NCBI GenBank assembly: GCA_006937955.1
Contig: SSNP01000031.1
Span: 2,567,928-2,631,927, forward strand
DNA length: 64,000 nucleotides
Source of the DNA: Pachypanchax playfairii
Taxonomy: Eukaryota; Chordata; Actinopteri; Cyprinodontiformes; Aplocheilidae
Direction of reading: 5' to 3'
Under the pieces are notes generated by a model. The model searched no databases and had not been told where the DNA came from. It saw only the letters and a program-made list of their open reading frames with translations. Each line of letters begins with the position of its first letter. Positions within the stretch are counted from its first letter, which is position 1. Shown here piece by piece: positions 12,560 to 25,499 of this stretch. Both the position numbers and the translations under genes were made by a program.

Positions 12560-15500
12560 TGTCAACAAAGACATCATGTGACACGTTAGCGGTGGTTCAA
12601 ATGTTTTGGTGAAGTCAATATGACAAAAACCTAAAAACTTCACAGGAAATGTGCATCGAGTTAGTTTCCATTACCTGGTTTGGAACAACAATTTGTTTAG
12701 CTTCAACAGCAGGTGTGATGTACACAACATACAGCTGTACATTACACGTTAGTATCCAATAATCATCAACAAAAAGGAAATCAAAAGAGCTAACCAGAAG
12801 TGCTCAGATAATTCACCTCCTTCGGCCAAAACAGAAAGTTGTTTGTACCAACCTGAGGGTGAGGGTTACTCTTCGTTTCACACAGCCTAAAGGATTCATG
12901 AACTTTCTGTCTTTGATGAGTCATTAAAAACAAACAGATCTTCACAGGAACGCTGAGTTAAGGAAAATGTTAGTAGGTTTGAAACCCTGATGTTTTCAGA
13001 CTGTGATATACCATGAAATGGGTAACCATGTCAAAACCTGAAAACCCACTAAGTGATCTGTAGTATCACTCCGAGTCAGACTGTGGTGTGTTTCCTAATG
13101 AAAAATCTTGCCCACTGGCAATTTTCCATCCTCATTCAAAACAGAACTGACAGGAATGAAGACACGTCTCCCACTTTGATCCTTGATTGATTCTGTGTCC
13201 TTTACACCAGTCGATCATTAGCAAACTAACAAATTAACTCATTAATTGCTGTGACGTGTGGCAACACCCCCTTTATAAATCCTTGTCTGCATAATTAATA
13301 CTCTTTGACTGAAAATTATTGGAACGGTCCTTTGTTTGGAGTTTATCGAAGACAGACCTGCATTCTGCATGAGCTCATGAATTTATCTGTGTCCATTTGT
13401 GCGTGCGCACACACACACACTAAAAGGAAAGTTTTGTTGAAAAAAAAAACTAAAAGCCACTGTGGTAAAAATGTGAAAAGAAGAACTGATCAGACGCACA
13501 ATGAGCTGTCCTCTGACCCATTTTGTGCAAGCAGGTCAACAGGTAGTGGATGTTTGCAAGTTGGCAAATTATTTTCCAAACCAGGTTCTTTTGTGACTCT
13601 GTTTGTCACCTTTGCGGTCATCAAGACGGTAAGAAGATGACAAAAAGAAAAAGAAAAGGCTCTACTAAGAGACAGGGAGAAGGAACAAATGAGGATTCAC
13701 TGACTCAGACCCAGAACATATCTGTTGACTGCTGCATCACAGAAACAAACTTTTGAGTGTTTGGAAAAAATGAGCATGTTTGTGCACAGCGGGACCGTCA
13801 AACTGTCTTGTGGGAATGACTGAATTATCTCTGCTCAACATTCCCGAGTTTGAAGCAAGTCAAAAAAAAAAACAGTCGTATGAAAGACTAGCTGATACCA
13901 CATGACACACACGGACAAACAACAGAGCATCCATGAACATGTGTGTATACAGTCCACATCTGAAGGCATGTACACTCACACACACACATAAAACCACGCT
14001 GAAAAGCATCAAGCAGCTCAAAGCAATCTGCCCTACTGAATAACATCACCGAGCAAAACCACAACACCACATAATGAAAAACATACAAACAGCCCTCGAT
14101 CATAGATACACATGTGTTTGCACTGAAAGGTGCAAAAAAAAAAAAGAAAAGAAAGAAAAGCGAGGCACTTTCTGGAACATGCACAAATAATTTATCTCTG
14201 CTGTAAGTCGCACAAACAAAAAGAAAAACTCTTCTTTTTTTACATATCTGACCAACCCAGAGAGTTAAAGATGGGAATGACAATAACTTATTTATCTCCC
14301 ACTAATTTTATTTATTTTATTATTTATTTATAAATTTTGAGGGACTATTTGTGAAATCCAACACAAATACTTTTGGAATTACACACACACGTAGAAACTA
14401 AATATTCTGAATATTCTGGAGATGTTAAACTACATTTCTGCACACATTTGTTCCTGATTTACGATCATGAACAGCCTTTAAACAAAAACAAGAGCTTCCA
14501 CTACAATCATGATGTTACTCCACACCACAAACCACTGCAGCTCGCGCGACTCTTACATAACTTCAACTGTACATGTTTGCATTTCCTGTAACGCATCTGC
14601 CTGTTTGTGTGTCTGTGCGATACATGCAGCTGAAAAAGGAACTTAAATACTTAATGCCTCTTAAAGGAACTCAGCCTGAACAGACTTTGAATAATTTTAA
14701 ACTGATCATTCATCAGGCTTCGAACCACCAATTTGAGTTCAGTTTTCCCCATTTCGAATGCACCCTGAGAGAATTCGGGACATTTACTAAATCCAAGCCA
14801 CTTTTATCAATCAGGGCACAGGTGATATTACCCTGATTACCAATTACTGGCACATTTACAGGGAGCATTTTGTGTTAGCCAACCAATTGACCAAGATGTT
14901 ACCTCTAATATATTTTTTTTTTACTGTGAGGAACTAATGAGCTCAGCTAATGAGGTCTACTGAACTGGAAACGAGCAGAATAGACCAGATGGAAGAGCAG
15001 GTAAAATTCTACCCATAAGGCAGCTGTCCTACTGCGTGATGTCAGAGATGTTCACCAGTTTTTCTGAATGTGAAAGCTGCACGATGTGTAGATTTCCATC
15101 ATTGCAAGCGACTTAACCAATGAATAAATAGTTATTTTCTCCAATTAAAATAACTTTCCTGAATGCGTAACCACCGTAAAGCCGCTGCAGCGACTGGAAG
15201 TTGCATTAATTAGGATCCTGGTTTCATCATAAACGCAAGTAGACTGTTTTAATGTCATAAACACAATCACTCTGTGCAGAACTTTAAAAAAAAAAAAAAA
15301 AAAGTCATTTAAAATGTGTAAACAAACCACACAGCAGTGATACAGCCCCCCCCCAAAAAAAAGAAAACAAAACAAATTTTAATTTAGTGTAAAACATCTC
15401 TAAAGTTTTTTTATGTAAAGAAAAAAATCATTATTCAACAAGATGCATAAACTCTTTTTAAAACAGCTAAAATGAAAAGTTATTTATGACAATATTTATC

Positions 15501-15765
15501 AATAAATAAGTCACAAATAGCAACGAGTCGCTAAAGGGATTATTTGATTTTAAGAAATAAAAAAAAAATTCTGAATAAAAAGGAGAGATGTACGAAAACA
15601 CACTAATTTATTAATAATCTGTTTTGAAATATATGAAACTATGTAAAATTTGATATAAGTGGAAAAAACTATTTAAAAAGTTATAATAAAATGAAGTTTA
15701 ATCTCTTACCTCTGTTGATCATGAGGTTATAAAAACATAATGGCTTATTCCTGCTTTTTGCATCA
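12560..15765. other. Unannotated DNA
   Basis: Short CA runs occur near 13408 and 13976, with A runs near 14133 and 15285 and a C run near 15346. The frame on the minus strand at 13888-14283 is 131 codons but crosses poly-T-encoded Phe and CA-encoded Cys/Val segments and has no domain, so it is not called. Confidence 0.5.
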
Positions 15766-15769
15766 GCTG

Positions 15770-16130
15770 TGATTAAGCAGCTTTATTCGCCCTCACGCAG
15801 CATCGGCCCGTCCAGCAGCCAGCACGCTTCAGCTTCCCTCTGTACTCCCAAAACAAGCCCAAGTAATGGAAATCAGAAACCAGGTGTCACACCCAAACTA
15901 GTATTCCTCCATTTTTTTAGGTCCACGCCGCTCCACGCGGGTCCACGAACATCTGAGCAGCAAACGTTCCACCTTTTTTTTGTGTTTAAAAATGTCTTCC
16001 ACTGTCGTTAGCATCAGCTACCTTCGGTCCAGAGCTGCTCCGCGTCTTCTCCCAAACAGCTTCAATGTGAAACCCGCGGGTTGTTGAGTCCGTGTCAGGA
16101 GCGTTGGACGCTGTAACTCTCTTGCTTTGA
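15770..16130 (-). promoter_or_regulatory. CpG-rich patch, possible minus-strand promoter/first exon
   Basis: About 360 bp carries roughly twenty CpG dinucleotides in a CpG-poor neighbourhood, including CCGCGTC, CCCGCGGG and CCACGCGGG. On the minus strand it contains GGACCGAAG|GTAGCT, a possible though not ideal splice donor at 16022/16021. No coding frame follows. It may be an untranslated first exon, a CpG-rich transposon relic, or chance. Confidence 0.3.
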
Positions 16131-16139
16131 CGTTGTTTT

Positions 16140-18380
16140 TAATTGTGTCAGCTGTGATTTAGTTCCTGTTACAGTTGTCACCTGAAAAATAACAAACAAA
16201 ACTTTTAGAGTAAATTCATTTTTCAGATTTTTTGTAGATCTTTCCAGACAAATCATCAGGTTGTACAAATCTTTTCAGCACATGATTCGAGGGTGGATCG
16301 GTTTAATCATAAATAAAAAACCCAAAACTTTGTTTCCCCTCAAGTTACACCAAAGGGTTTTTTGTGTGTTTTTTAATGTGCATCTGCTTTTTAGGTGCAT
16401 CTTATGAGAAGATATTGGGTCTGACAGGTGCTGGTTCAGTCCAGCAAACACATTCCTTACACTCACAATCAGGTAAAAATAAAATTTGAGCTGCAGCAGC
16501 ACTGAGTGAAATCCAGGATCTTGCTTCCTCTGTGACTTTTATTCACTCTGTTTCAGTATTAATTGGTTCATGAGTCAGAATCAGCTGCTCATTAAGGAGT
16601 CATTTCCAGAGATTTTTAGATCAAATTTCTACTGGCTGCGTCAGCTGACAATAATATCTCATATTCATTCTCCCCTTCCAGCATTAAAAAGTCAGAATCT
16701 TTGATTCTCTAACCCCCCCCTTGTTGCCCCACAAGAATCACTTGCCCTTCTTCTTCCCGTCCATCCAGCCTCCCTTAACTTGCTTGTGTAAATCTGAGCC
16801 CGTCTGTGTTTACCCCCCACCGGTCGTCTAAGGAACATGTGACCAGTATGAAGACATGCAGGTGTATCTGATGATATTCAAGTCCCTGGATTTCCCTCCG
16901 TGATCTACCTGTGCTCCCATTCACTGCCACATGCTGCTTTAATGTTCTCTGGACTATAGCTAGAAAGTTAACACGCCACGACTGATCAGTGTGTGTTTTT
17001 GCATAAAAACATTGGATCTATGCAGTTTGGAGGGGAAAAAAACAAAAAGAATTGCACATTATGAGTCATTACTGAAATTCTGAGTCATTTGAAGGACCCT
17101 CCCATCTTAAAAACACTCAGCTTTTTAAATGGAAAAAAATGTTTTAAAAAGAAAAATATACTTTCCACTCATGCCTCCATTCCCTTGGTGACCTTGCTAA
17201 GTGATTTGAACATCGATCTATGAGGACTAAATGCAAATGTACAGCCAAAAAAAAATTTAAAAAAAAGGTTACACTCATGATTCCTCCAGGCTATAATATC
17301 CTGTGACGTTACCCAGAACGTGCACATAAACACAGAGAAATGCTTCCTGTTGTTTCAACTCTAGTTACATAATAGTTTTAGCTATTAGGGCTGAGTAAAA
17401 ATAAGTTGTTTTTTTCCTTTTTCAAACTGTGAAAAGACAAAAACAAAAGAGCTGCTTGTTTGTTAGCAATAAACCTGGAAAAGAAAGTGGAGAGAAGTTT
17501 TCTTGATTGAACGATTGAGTGGAACTTGAAATATTTTCCCTGCCGAGCCGTGACTCAGCCGAGCTCCTGCTTACTCATTTACCTCAATCTTTGTTTTTGT
17601 TCCGTGTTGTGTGTTTTCTTTATTTCTCCATGACTTCTCTTGGTTCTGTTTTTTAAGTTTTTTTTTTTCGATATTTTGACTTCCCAACTTCTCCCACTCG
17701 TTCCTCCCATTTTCACACCTCATGACCGTCGCGTTTCAACTCCACGTCCCATCGATCCATCACTAAGCGCTCTATCATTTTTATAATGCTTCTTTCTGTC
17801 TGTTTTTCCAACTGTGATTGTGGTCGAGACCCCTCCTCCTTCACGTAACCACTAACCCCCCCCCCATCCTTCCATGAATGTGTGTGGTCCAGTCTGACTA
17901 TAGAACATTACATTGTTCCAGACAGGTTGGACTGCGCCACTGGCCAGCAGACGGGGGAGGGTGGGGGGGTGGAGGAGGACGAGAGCGGGGGTTCCGAGGG
18001 AATGTTTGTTTTTCTGTTTCCAATTTGGTCCAGCCCAAGGAACTCCACACTCCGCTCTGTCTCAAACACACCATTCATGACGGCCTGACGTACATGATTA
18101 CACACAAGCGCCCACTCAGTGAGTCTCAACTTGCACACACACACAGACTGATGTGCATGCGTGCAGCCACACACATGCACACATCTGCACATGTACACGG
18201 GGCGTGCAAACACAATCACATCCATTTAAACAATGAAACGCGAGCCCTGTAATTTATCTTTGTTCTCATCTTTTATTGTTTTCTGATTTGTTATTGCTAA
18301 TGCCATTTCAAATGATATGGTGTTCAAACTAATTACGCTCATTTCTTCCTCGTCTTTCTGTGATTTTTTTTTTTCCCGTT
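16140..18380. other. Unannotated DNA
   Basis: No gene is visible. There is G-rich DNA at 17950-17995 and a CA/TG-rich stretch at 18130-18200, both giving spurious frames on either strand. Confidence 0.5.
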
Positions 18381-18384
18381 CATG

Positions 18385-18480
18385 TCCTCAGGAAAACAAT
18401 TGTCTTTGAAAGGCCCGTTTGATGTGTCTTGCTGTGTCTTTCGATGCCATGTAGACAAGAGTTAAGCTCCATGTTCCACC
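18385..18480. promoter_or_regulatory. Candidate conserved non-coding element
   Basis: A non-repetitive 95-bp block contains AACAATTGTCTTTGAAAGG. That combines a SOX-like ACAATTG and a TCF/LEF-like CTTTGAA in adjacent positions. The call is based only on its look and motif content; no conservation could be measured. Confidence 0.2.
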
Positions 18481-18745
18481 AATTAAATAACAGAGGCCAC
18501 ATTGTTTAATACCCAACTCAACTGCGCCATATGAGAGGGATTATTTCTATAGTCTTGCAGTCACTGTCTGCTATAACACCTTATATTGAGGAGTTTATTT
18601 GTAACACTGGCATTTGAAAAGAGTTGTACTGTACATGTGGTCAGAAGAGAAATGATTTATATTGATGGAAAAAGCTAGAATCACATGGTTTAACGACACG
18701 GAGAATAAACCAGCTAGCGGTGTGTGTTCTATTGTAACTGCACAC

Positions 18746-19325
18746 TAGTGCTGCCACGATTAGTTACGATTACGTCGACAAACAAAATCGTCAACAATAA
18801 ATTTTATAATCGACGTCATCGTTTATTCTATGAAGCATTGTTTTTGTTTTTATCCCACTGCTTTCCATCTTTCTGCTCGACGCATAAAAAAAAAGCATGT
18901 CGTCTTGTTAGCTGCTAACATTAGCAGGGAGTTGCTTGTATTTACATGTTAAAAGGTGAACTTTCTTTTTTCTCTCTCCGATACGTGGATTACCATAATA
19001 CAGGAAAAAGAAACGCGCTCCAATATTCAAATTACCGTAAAGCACTGAGTAAGAGCGCACTTCAATATTCACAGCTGTAGCAATGGCAATTTCATTACAA
19101 TTAGCAAACATATGTCATGTATTTGCTCTAACTTTACAAATGCTAATTTAATTTATTGTACGTATACCGCTACATTATAGTGTTAAAAAAAGTGTATGGG
19201 TACATTAGTGCAGCTGCATCATGGTGCAGTAAGCTAGACTTTACGCATGGTACAATTAGTTGACTAATTGGCAAAAAAAACTAATGATTAGTCGACTATT
19301 AAAATAATTGTTTGTGACAGCCCTA
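18746..19325. mobile_element. hAT-like non-autonomous DNA transposon
   Basis: Termini are TAGTGCTGCCAC on the left and, read inward from the right, TAGGGCTGTCAC; 14 of the first 20 bp agree. The flanks CTGCACAC (18738-18745) and CTACATAC (19326-19333) agree at 6 of 8 positions, which fits a decayed 8-bp hAT target duplication. Sub-terminal GTCGACTAAT-like words occur near both ends. At 580 bp with no transposase frame it is a MITE. Confidence 0.8.
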
Positions 19326-19370
19326 CTACATACATGTCAAGGTTTTACACTGAGGTCATGAATGTATCAC

Positions 19371-19580
19371 GGCCCACCCCGTACCTTTTCTACGTCACAA
19401 ACCCAGTCTTTTCTTAAACGCAGTTTGCTTCTGCTACTGATTCACAGTGATTTGAATGCAGAAATACTCAGAAATGTCATTTTAAGCGTAATTTTCTTAA
19501 CATGTGTCCTCTAGCATCAGAAAAATGCCACAAGAACATGTTAACAACCCAAAAAACATGATTTTCATTGAAGTGGGTCT
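19371..19580 (-). mobile_element. Truncated TTAA-type MITE (same family as 62.0 kb)
   Basis: This is the reverse complement of the left half of the element at 62003-62470. Shared blocks include TCACAAACCCAGTCTTTT, TGATTCACAGTGATTTGAA, CTAGCATCAGAAAAATGCCA and ACATGATTTTCAT. Its terminus AAGTGGGTCT abuts TTAA (19581-19584). The other half is missing, and truncation falls near the GGCCCACCC block. It lies 45 bp from the hAT-like MITE. Confidence 0.88.
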
Positions 19581-19589
19581 TTAAATGAT

Positions 19590-21855
19590 CAGTTTTTATT
19601 CATGCATTTTCTAATAATTTTCTCTACAAATTTGATGGAAGTTAATAAGGTCTACAGATCGAGGTAGAAGCACATGTACACATAATTTTCGTTTACATGA
19701 CATACAAGTAAACTGTAACATTTGCTGGACCTTCATCTTTTAAACATGTCTTTATAAAGAAGCAAAACTACTCAACCCATGATGTCTGTTTAAGTTAATA
19801 AGTGAAAACTATCAGAGCAATTTTCTGTTGGATCCGACTGGTGAAGCAGGAAAACAATGTTTCTATATGGTTTTTGACCATAATAGAAAAATATAAATGG
19901 CTCCCAGAGGAGCACATGTCAGAATAAAGGATCCCACTGAGAGCAGCTGACAGTAACTGCTGATGTCCAAACCGTTTACTACTGACAGTCTTCCAGAACA
20001 CGCAAAACAGTTCCCAATTCCTAATGGGTTTCTTTCAACAAATGAATCAAAGTTTAGATAAAATTACCCCAAAAAACACCCATCAAGTGAACAGATTGGC
20101 GAACCATTAGGGACTTGAGCAGCTTTGAACATAATAATGTAAGGACGTGCAGGTTTTCTCTGATGGAAAATTGATTTTTGTAAGAATCTTTTTCTTTTAC
20201 AGTCAATTTGCGTTGAAGAATATTCAGCAAAAATGAGTTGCCCTAAATTAAATCTGATTCCACTGATCTAATCAAGAACACACTTTAAAAAAAATGTCTG
20301 TGTCAGTGCACACATGGTTTTCTCAAATTCACATGGTTTGGTTTTGTTAGTAATTTGTTCCACCTGGTATCAAAACAATAGAACAAAGCAGAAACTCCTT
20401 TATCAGCTGTGTACAAAGTAAAAAATGTTTTGTGTCTTTGCTTCAAGTATCCCGTGAGCATCATTAACTCACCTGGATCAACCAGATCTTTCAGCTGTTT
20501 GGGTGAAAGCTGAGGGAGTGGCTGATCTATTCAGAGTTGCACTCAACGCCCTGAGCTACCAAGACATGTTTTGACACTGTTGCACGTGCAGGTTAGTGAT
20601 GTCTTTTCTCTGTAGTATGTTCTGTTCAGTACAAGAAATTTTAGAGTCCCAAACAGCTTCGATCCAAAAATTTTTGACTTAAAAAATAAAAGTTACGACA
20701 AACTGTTTTAGTCAGTTTATACAGCAAAACAAAGATAAAAATAAATGTTAACCCTGCTGCCAGTGGCTCATTAAGGTCACCATAGTAACACCCAGGTAAT
20801 GCACAAATACATGAGTAAGAGCTTCCTGTCCACAGAAACTGAACCCCAAATAAACAGTGGCTGTACAAAAACTACAGGTTGTACCTCAAAAATTCTTCTT
20901 CTGCCTTGTGCAGCAGAGATGTCTGATGATCACAAGTTTCCNTTTTAGCGTTGCTAAAGTGTTTTGTGTGAAATAATATGAGCTGAAAACGACTCTTCAC
21001 ATCGAGTTTTGAAGAGCTCTGATTTATTGGAACATTATGAGAACTTGAGGCTATGCACTGTTGAGGGGTTTGAGAAAAAACTAGGTCTTATAGTGATCGG
21101 GGATCCACTGAATGAAAGACGACATGCCTACATTCAAACATGAATCTAAGTAAACAGCTCTAAATTTAGAGTGCAAAACTATACCACTTTGAAGGGAGCA
21201 TATTCTTAAAAATCCTCAGAAATTACAAAGTAATGCCACCAAAAGTCCTTCCTGGTTGTGCTGCAAGTTTTCATGTAATTTTTCCAAAGATGTAGAAGGA
21301 AAAATGAACCAAAAACTGTGAGAAACAGAAGAATAACAGGTGAATAATAACGAGCGCTTCAGCGTGTTTGCACCCCTAGTTAACCTGCTTTTACCTATGG
21401 GGTGTGATTACAGGGATTATTTCAGGAATGCTGTCTGTGGTACTTAGCCAGAATTTCCCTGCAATCTCATTTGGTGAAAAACTGAAAAACTCCCATATTC
21501 ATCTTTTAACATTTTTTGTTTGAGAACTCTGATACAAGAGGGAACAAAAGTTCCACTCTCTGTCACGATTCCTGTACTTTGTTCACAATGAGAAATGAGT
21601 TGTTTTGGAATTTATTCACTAAGTAAGCTACACACACACTGGAGCATTAATCAAAGATTTACACTGTGTGACCTACAAAAGCAGGGTTTTGACACTGCAG
21701 GCCAAAAGTAGCTGCTACACCTTAGAAAACACAAGAAGAGGAGAACTAACTGATGACAGCCACTGTGGCTGGTAGAGGAGACAAACTTACCAACCACAGT
21801 CAGGGGAGTAGCCACATTTGCCTCGTGAGCGGTGTTAATATCCTGCCCTGATGTA
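19590..21855. other. Unannotated DNA
   Basis: No gene or repeat family is recognised. Position 20942 is an undetermined base (N), the only one in the window. Confidence 0.5.
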
Positions 21856-21860
21856 CGATA

Positions 21861-22096
21861 GCAGCAGGGAACCTGGAGCTGCATAAATCAACTGTTGACT
21901 GTTGATTCTGACCTTGCTTTGCACAGCTAAGACTCTCATACATCAAAAATAATGGAGAACAAACTCGGCTTCAGTGGTGGTTGTAGGCGTAATGGAAGGA
22001 ACTAGAAGCTGCATAAATCAGCATGTTGATTGTTGACTCTTGCTTTGCTGTCTTTTCCTCAAAAAAAAAAAAAATGAAAGAAAACAAACTAGACTT
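21861..22096. repeat. Old local tandem duplication, period about 130 bp
   Basis: Unit A (21861-21972) and unit B (21990-22096) share in order GAGCTGCATAAATCA / GAAGCTGCATAAATCA, TTGACTGTTGATTCT / TTGATTGTTGACTCT, CTTGCTTTG, and ACAAACTCGGCTTC / ACAAACTAGACTTC. They diverge by substitutions and an A-run expansion in B. Confidence 0.75.
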
Positions 22097-22099
22097 CTG

Positions 22100-23645
22100 C
22101 CAAAAAATGACACACATTCATCTCACAGGTCTGCTCAAACACGCCAGACATCGCTGCTGATTTTAAACACACACATGCATCCACAGCTGTGTGTGTGTGT
22201 GTGTGGTTTTTCTAGTCGGTGTAGGTTCAAACATTACGTCAGTCACACCAACACAGATTTAAACATGAACTAAAACTATACACTTAAGAACAACTAATGT
22301 CTGCACACACACACAATTTCCACTTGTGGAGTATCGGACATTTCCTGCAAGGCCCAACGGGAAAAACGTCTGGACAAACTTAAGATTCAAACTCACACTC
22401 ACACAAACACGCCCAATGGAACATTTTAAGCCCACAATGTTGACATTATGCTGCTTTCCAGAGCCCTTCGATCTGCACGCCGGCCAAGTGAAGCACTATC
22501 GGGAAGCAGCAGTGAAAACGTTGTCGGGATTCACACAAAACTGCACTTTAATCAAACCTCTGGGACAAATACGAGCCTAATTTAAGGATTGAATCCAGAA
22601 ACATCCCGGCATAAAAGAATCAGTTCAATTTATTCAATCAGAATAAGATTTAAAACAGTTGCACCAGAGCACCTTTCATTTTTTTTTAAAGTCTAAAATA
22701 AAATAAGGAGAAAAAATATCGACCTTAATTCCCTGGAGTAATATCTGTTTCTTATTTTGAATTAAAGCTAAACACATTCAGGTTAGTAGCCTTTTAGAGA
22801 TCAGGGAGTCTACAGATGATTTATTTTTTAATTGACACAACAGTTAATGTTATTAGTAATTATTATTATTATTATCATCAAGAACCTGCAGATATTGAAC
22901 CATTTTTTGAAGCATCACACTGCCACTTCCCCAGGATAAACTTTTTGAATCCTCTAAACTCTTTGAGGTACTTTGCTTCGTAACCCTGTGTGTATTTTTA
23001 GGTGAAGTCGTTTTCTCGCAGCAGCGTTACTGGAGTAGAATTTTTAAAAAAACAAACTCAGAGCACTTGTTTTGATCTCAGCCTTTTGTGACATAAAGCT
23101 GCCTTCAGTTCCTGGCTAGGAGTGTGTATTCCAGCTTCCCACCTTGCCAAACTAATCCTGAAGATGTTTTAATTACTGGAAAAACAAAAACCCACCGAGG
23201 AGTTCTTTTATCGTGTCATTTCACTGCACTTTAAAACAACAACTTGTACATTTTATGTCCAGGACTTTCCAGACGTGGTCATTAGAAGAGGATCTAAATC
23301 TCTAACCATGTGAGTTTCACACTGGATTTGTTCACCTACTTTGGAAATGAGAACACTCGGAGCAGACAGGTATTTTTTTTTTATATATATACAGAATAAG
23401 AAATGAAATCAAGCACTTGATAGGAGTTGCAGGAGAGCGAGAACAGCAGAGGATTCTTACAGTGACATGAAATCTGCTTCTACAGAATGAGGAGTGGACA
23501 AACTTGTGTGAGAAGCACTAAAAAAGCCCAAAAGCCATGTTGCAGAACAAACACCAAACCCCCCACTGGGCTATTCCACCCACTACAACACACACACACA
23601 GGCCCGAGGTAAATTTAACTGTCAGCCGTAAAGTTTTCAACCATA
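22100..23645. other. Unannotated DNA
   Basis: A short GT run lies at 22188-22205 and an ATT run near 22858-22876. No gene was found. Confidence 0.5.
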
Positions 23646-23649
23646 GCGA

Positions 23650-24150
23650 GTGATCTCTTGCCCCCTTTTCTCGCCCCACTTTTCCTCCTCCTCCTGTTTA
23701 TGCAAATCAGTGTATCCCTCTGTTGTCCATCCCTCCTTCCATCGGTTTTTCTCTTACTCTGTTTCGCTCTTCTTCTTCTCCTCCTTCATGTCAATCAGGA
23801 CCTCCTTTGTTTCACTCAGCGTCCTCCTTGTTTTTTTTTTTCCTCCTGCCAGCTGAACACTGACCCAGAATCGCTTCTGAGACTATTTTTTTTTTCTTAT
23901 CTCCAAAAAGAGATGAAAAGATATCCTTTCCTTCCCTCACTAACCCCCACCACCACCCCGACTACCCCAACAACCCACACACTTCTGACTGTGGGCCTCT
24001 GAAACCCACTTCTTTGCCTCTTTCCACAAAGGTCTGAAAGACCCCCAGATGTGTACGCACCTCCCTCCTCAATTTCCATTTCAAAAAACAGAAGAACCAC
24101 CTCCCTTCCTCCATCATCCGTCCATCCGTGCATCAACTTTTTCCCCCACA
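23650..24150. repeat. Pyrimidine-rich tract
   Basis: The plus strand is dominated by C and T over about 500 bp (TCCTCCTCCTCC, CTTCTTCTTCTCCTCC and similar). Low-complexity frames of Ser, Phe and Leu arise on the plus strand and are not genes. Confidence 0.7.
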
Positions 24151-24154
24151 AAGA

Positions 24155-25175
24155 AAAGTTTGAAAACACATCATCAGACATGTATCAGAAAGATTCTCTT
24201 CTTGTCTTTAGAAGCAAAAAGAAAAAGGTCAAAAAGGCAAATATTACTTATCAGATCCTTTTACAGCATTTCAAAACACATTTTACTATTAATGAGAAAA
24301 GAAAACTTCCTCTTTTACAGAAAAACTATCAAATAAAAGCATGCTGACTGTTGAAATTATTAATTACTCGCAGGAGGATTCGTGCTGACTGTGTGTTGAA
24401 GTAATGGGTCAAAACCAAACAATAGACTCTCAAAATAAAACCAAATAAACACTTTTAAAAACTGAACTCTGCACAAGTTCAGTTCATGGTGACTGTTACA
24501 GATTACAGAAGCTGATAATGTTTTATTTTCTGCACAACAGTAACGTAATCATCATGGATATCCTGCTGAGATGTTTCTGTCACTGAAAACGATCCGAGTC
24601 CGAGTTTACGCCGGATCCAATAATAGAGATTAGATCAGGAAATTCCCAACAGTAACATAATGATAATCCCTTTGGGGGGGGGATACCTGCTAAATCAGGG
24701 TCTGATTAAAATAAAACTTTTGGAACCAAGGTCTGGTGTGGTCTGGTCTCTGATTCTTGAAGCTACATATTTTCTGTCATGTTGGTTTGTTTGTTCAGAA
24801 CTTTTATTTTTTGTCTCATCGTGTTTTATATTGACCCTTTTAATACGTGGCACTGTTTCAGAGCTAGTTTAGTGCTTCCAGTGGGAAGAATGAATAAAAA
24901 TAACTTTATCCATTCCAGATTAAACGCCATATTTTCACTGTCCACTTTTTTTCCCAAAAAGTGCCAGAAATTCTCTTTTGTTCTCCATCTCAAGTCAGAA
25001 CTGTTTTCTGTCACGATCTACAGGATATTTTTTTATTTATCTCCTCCTCTCATCCTCACATTTGTCTTTTTCCCGATGTATAGCTTGACTCTCAATCTCT
25101 CGCCCGAGTGTTGTCACGTGGTGACACCACTACCGTAAAAGCTGCAAATTAAAATGAAAACATTATTCCATACAA
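24155..25175. other. Unannotated DNA
   Basis: AT-rich, with no recognisable gene. A hydrophobic 119-codon frame at 24779-25138 has no initiation context, domain or splice support. Confidence 0.45.
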
Positions 25176-25495
25176 AGTGAAACCTCGCCATAGCGCACAC
25201 TGATGGACCAGACATTTTGTCCATTATGGTGGGGTGTCCATCCTAGAGGGGTAGGGTGTCCGGGTGTCTTGTCATCTAGGAATGTCCGTAAACCATTGTC
25301 ATGGACATTTCATCGGTGCATCAGCTTATTTTATGAACTAGCTCACGGTCAAATCCTCTTCTGAATGTCTCAACTGTGAATAAAATTTTATCTTGTCCTG
25401 AATAGTGGGGTGTCCCCGCCACAGGGGTTATATAAGTAGTAAAAACACTGTCTGCTGGACAGGGGTATCCACTCTCGAGGGGGTTCTTTTTTGTT
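25176..25495. mobile_element. Possible pogo/Tigger-like MITE or relic
   Basis: The start GTGAAACCTCGCCATAGCG resembles pogo/Tigger-type termini (CAGTGAAACCTCG). GGGGTGTCC words recur at about 25231 and 25409 in similar contexts, as in worn copies of such elements. I could not find a convincing matching right terminus or flanking TA pair, so the assignment is weak. Confidence 0.35.
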
Positions 25496-25499
25496 TGCT

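Noticed and set aside
13888..14283. 131-codon minus-strand frame with Cys and Phe runs
   Set aside because: Its composition comes from CA and A-run low complexity. No signal peptide or domain is consistent across it.
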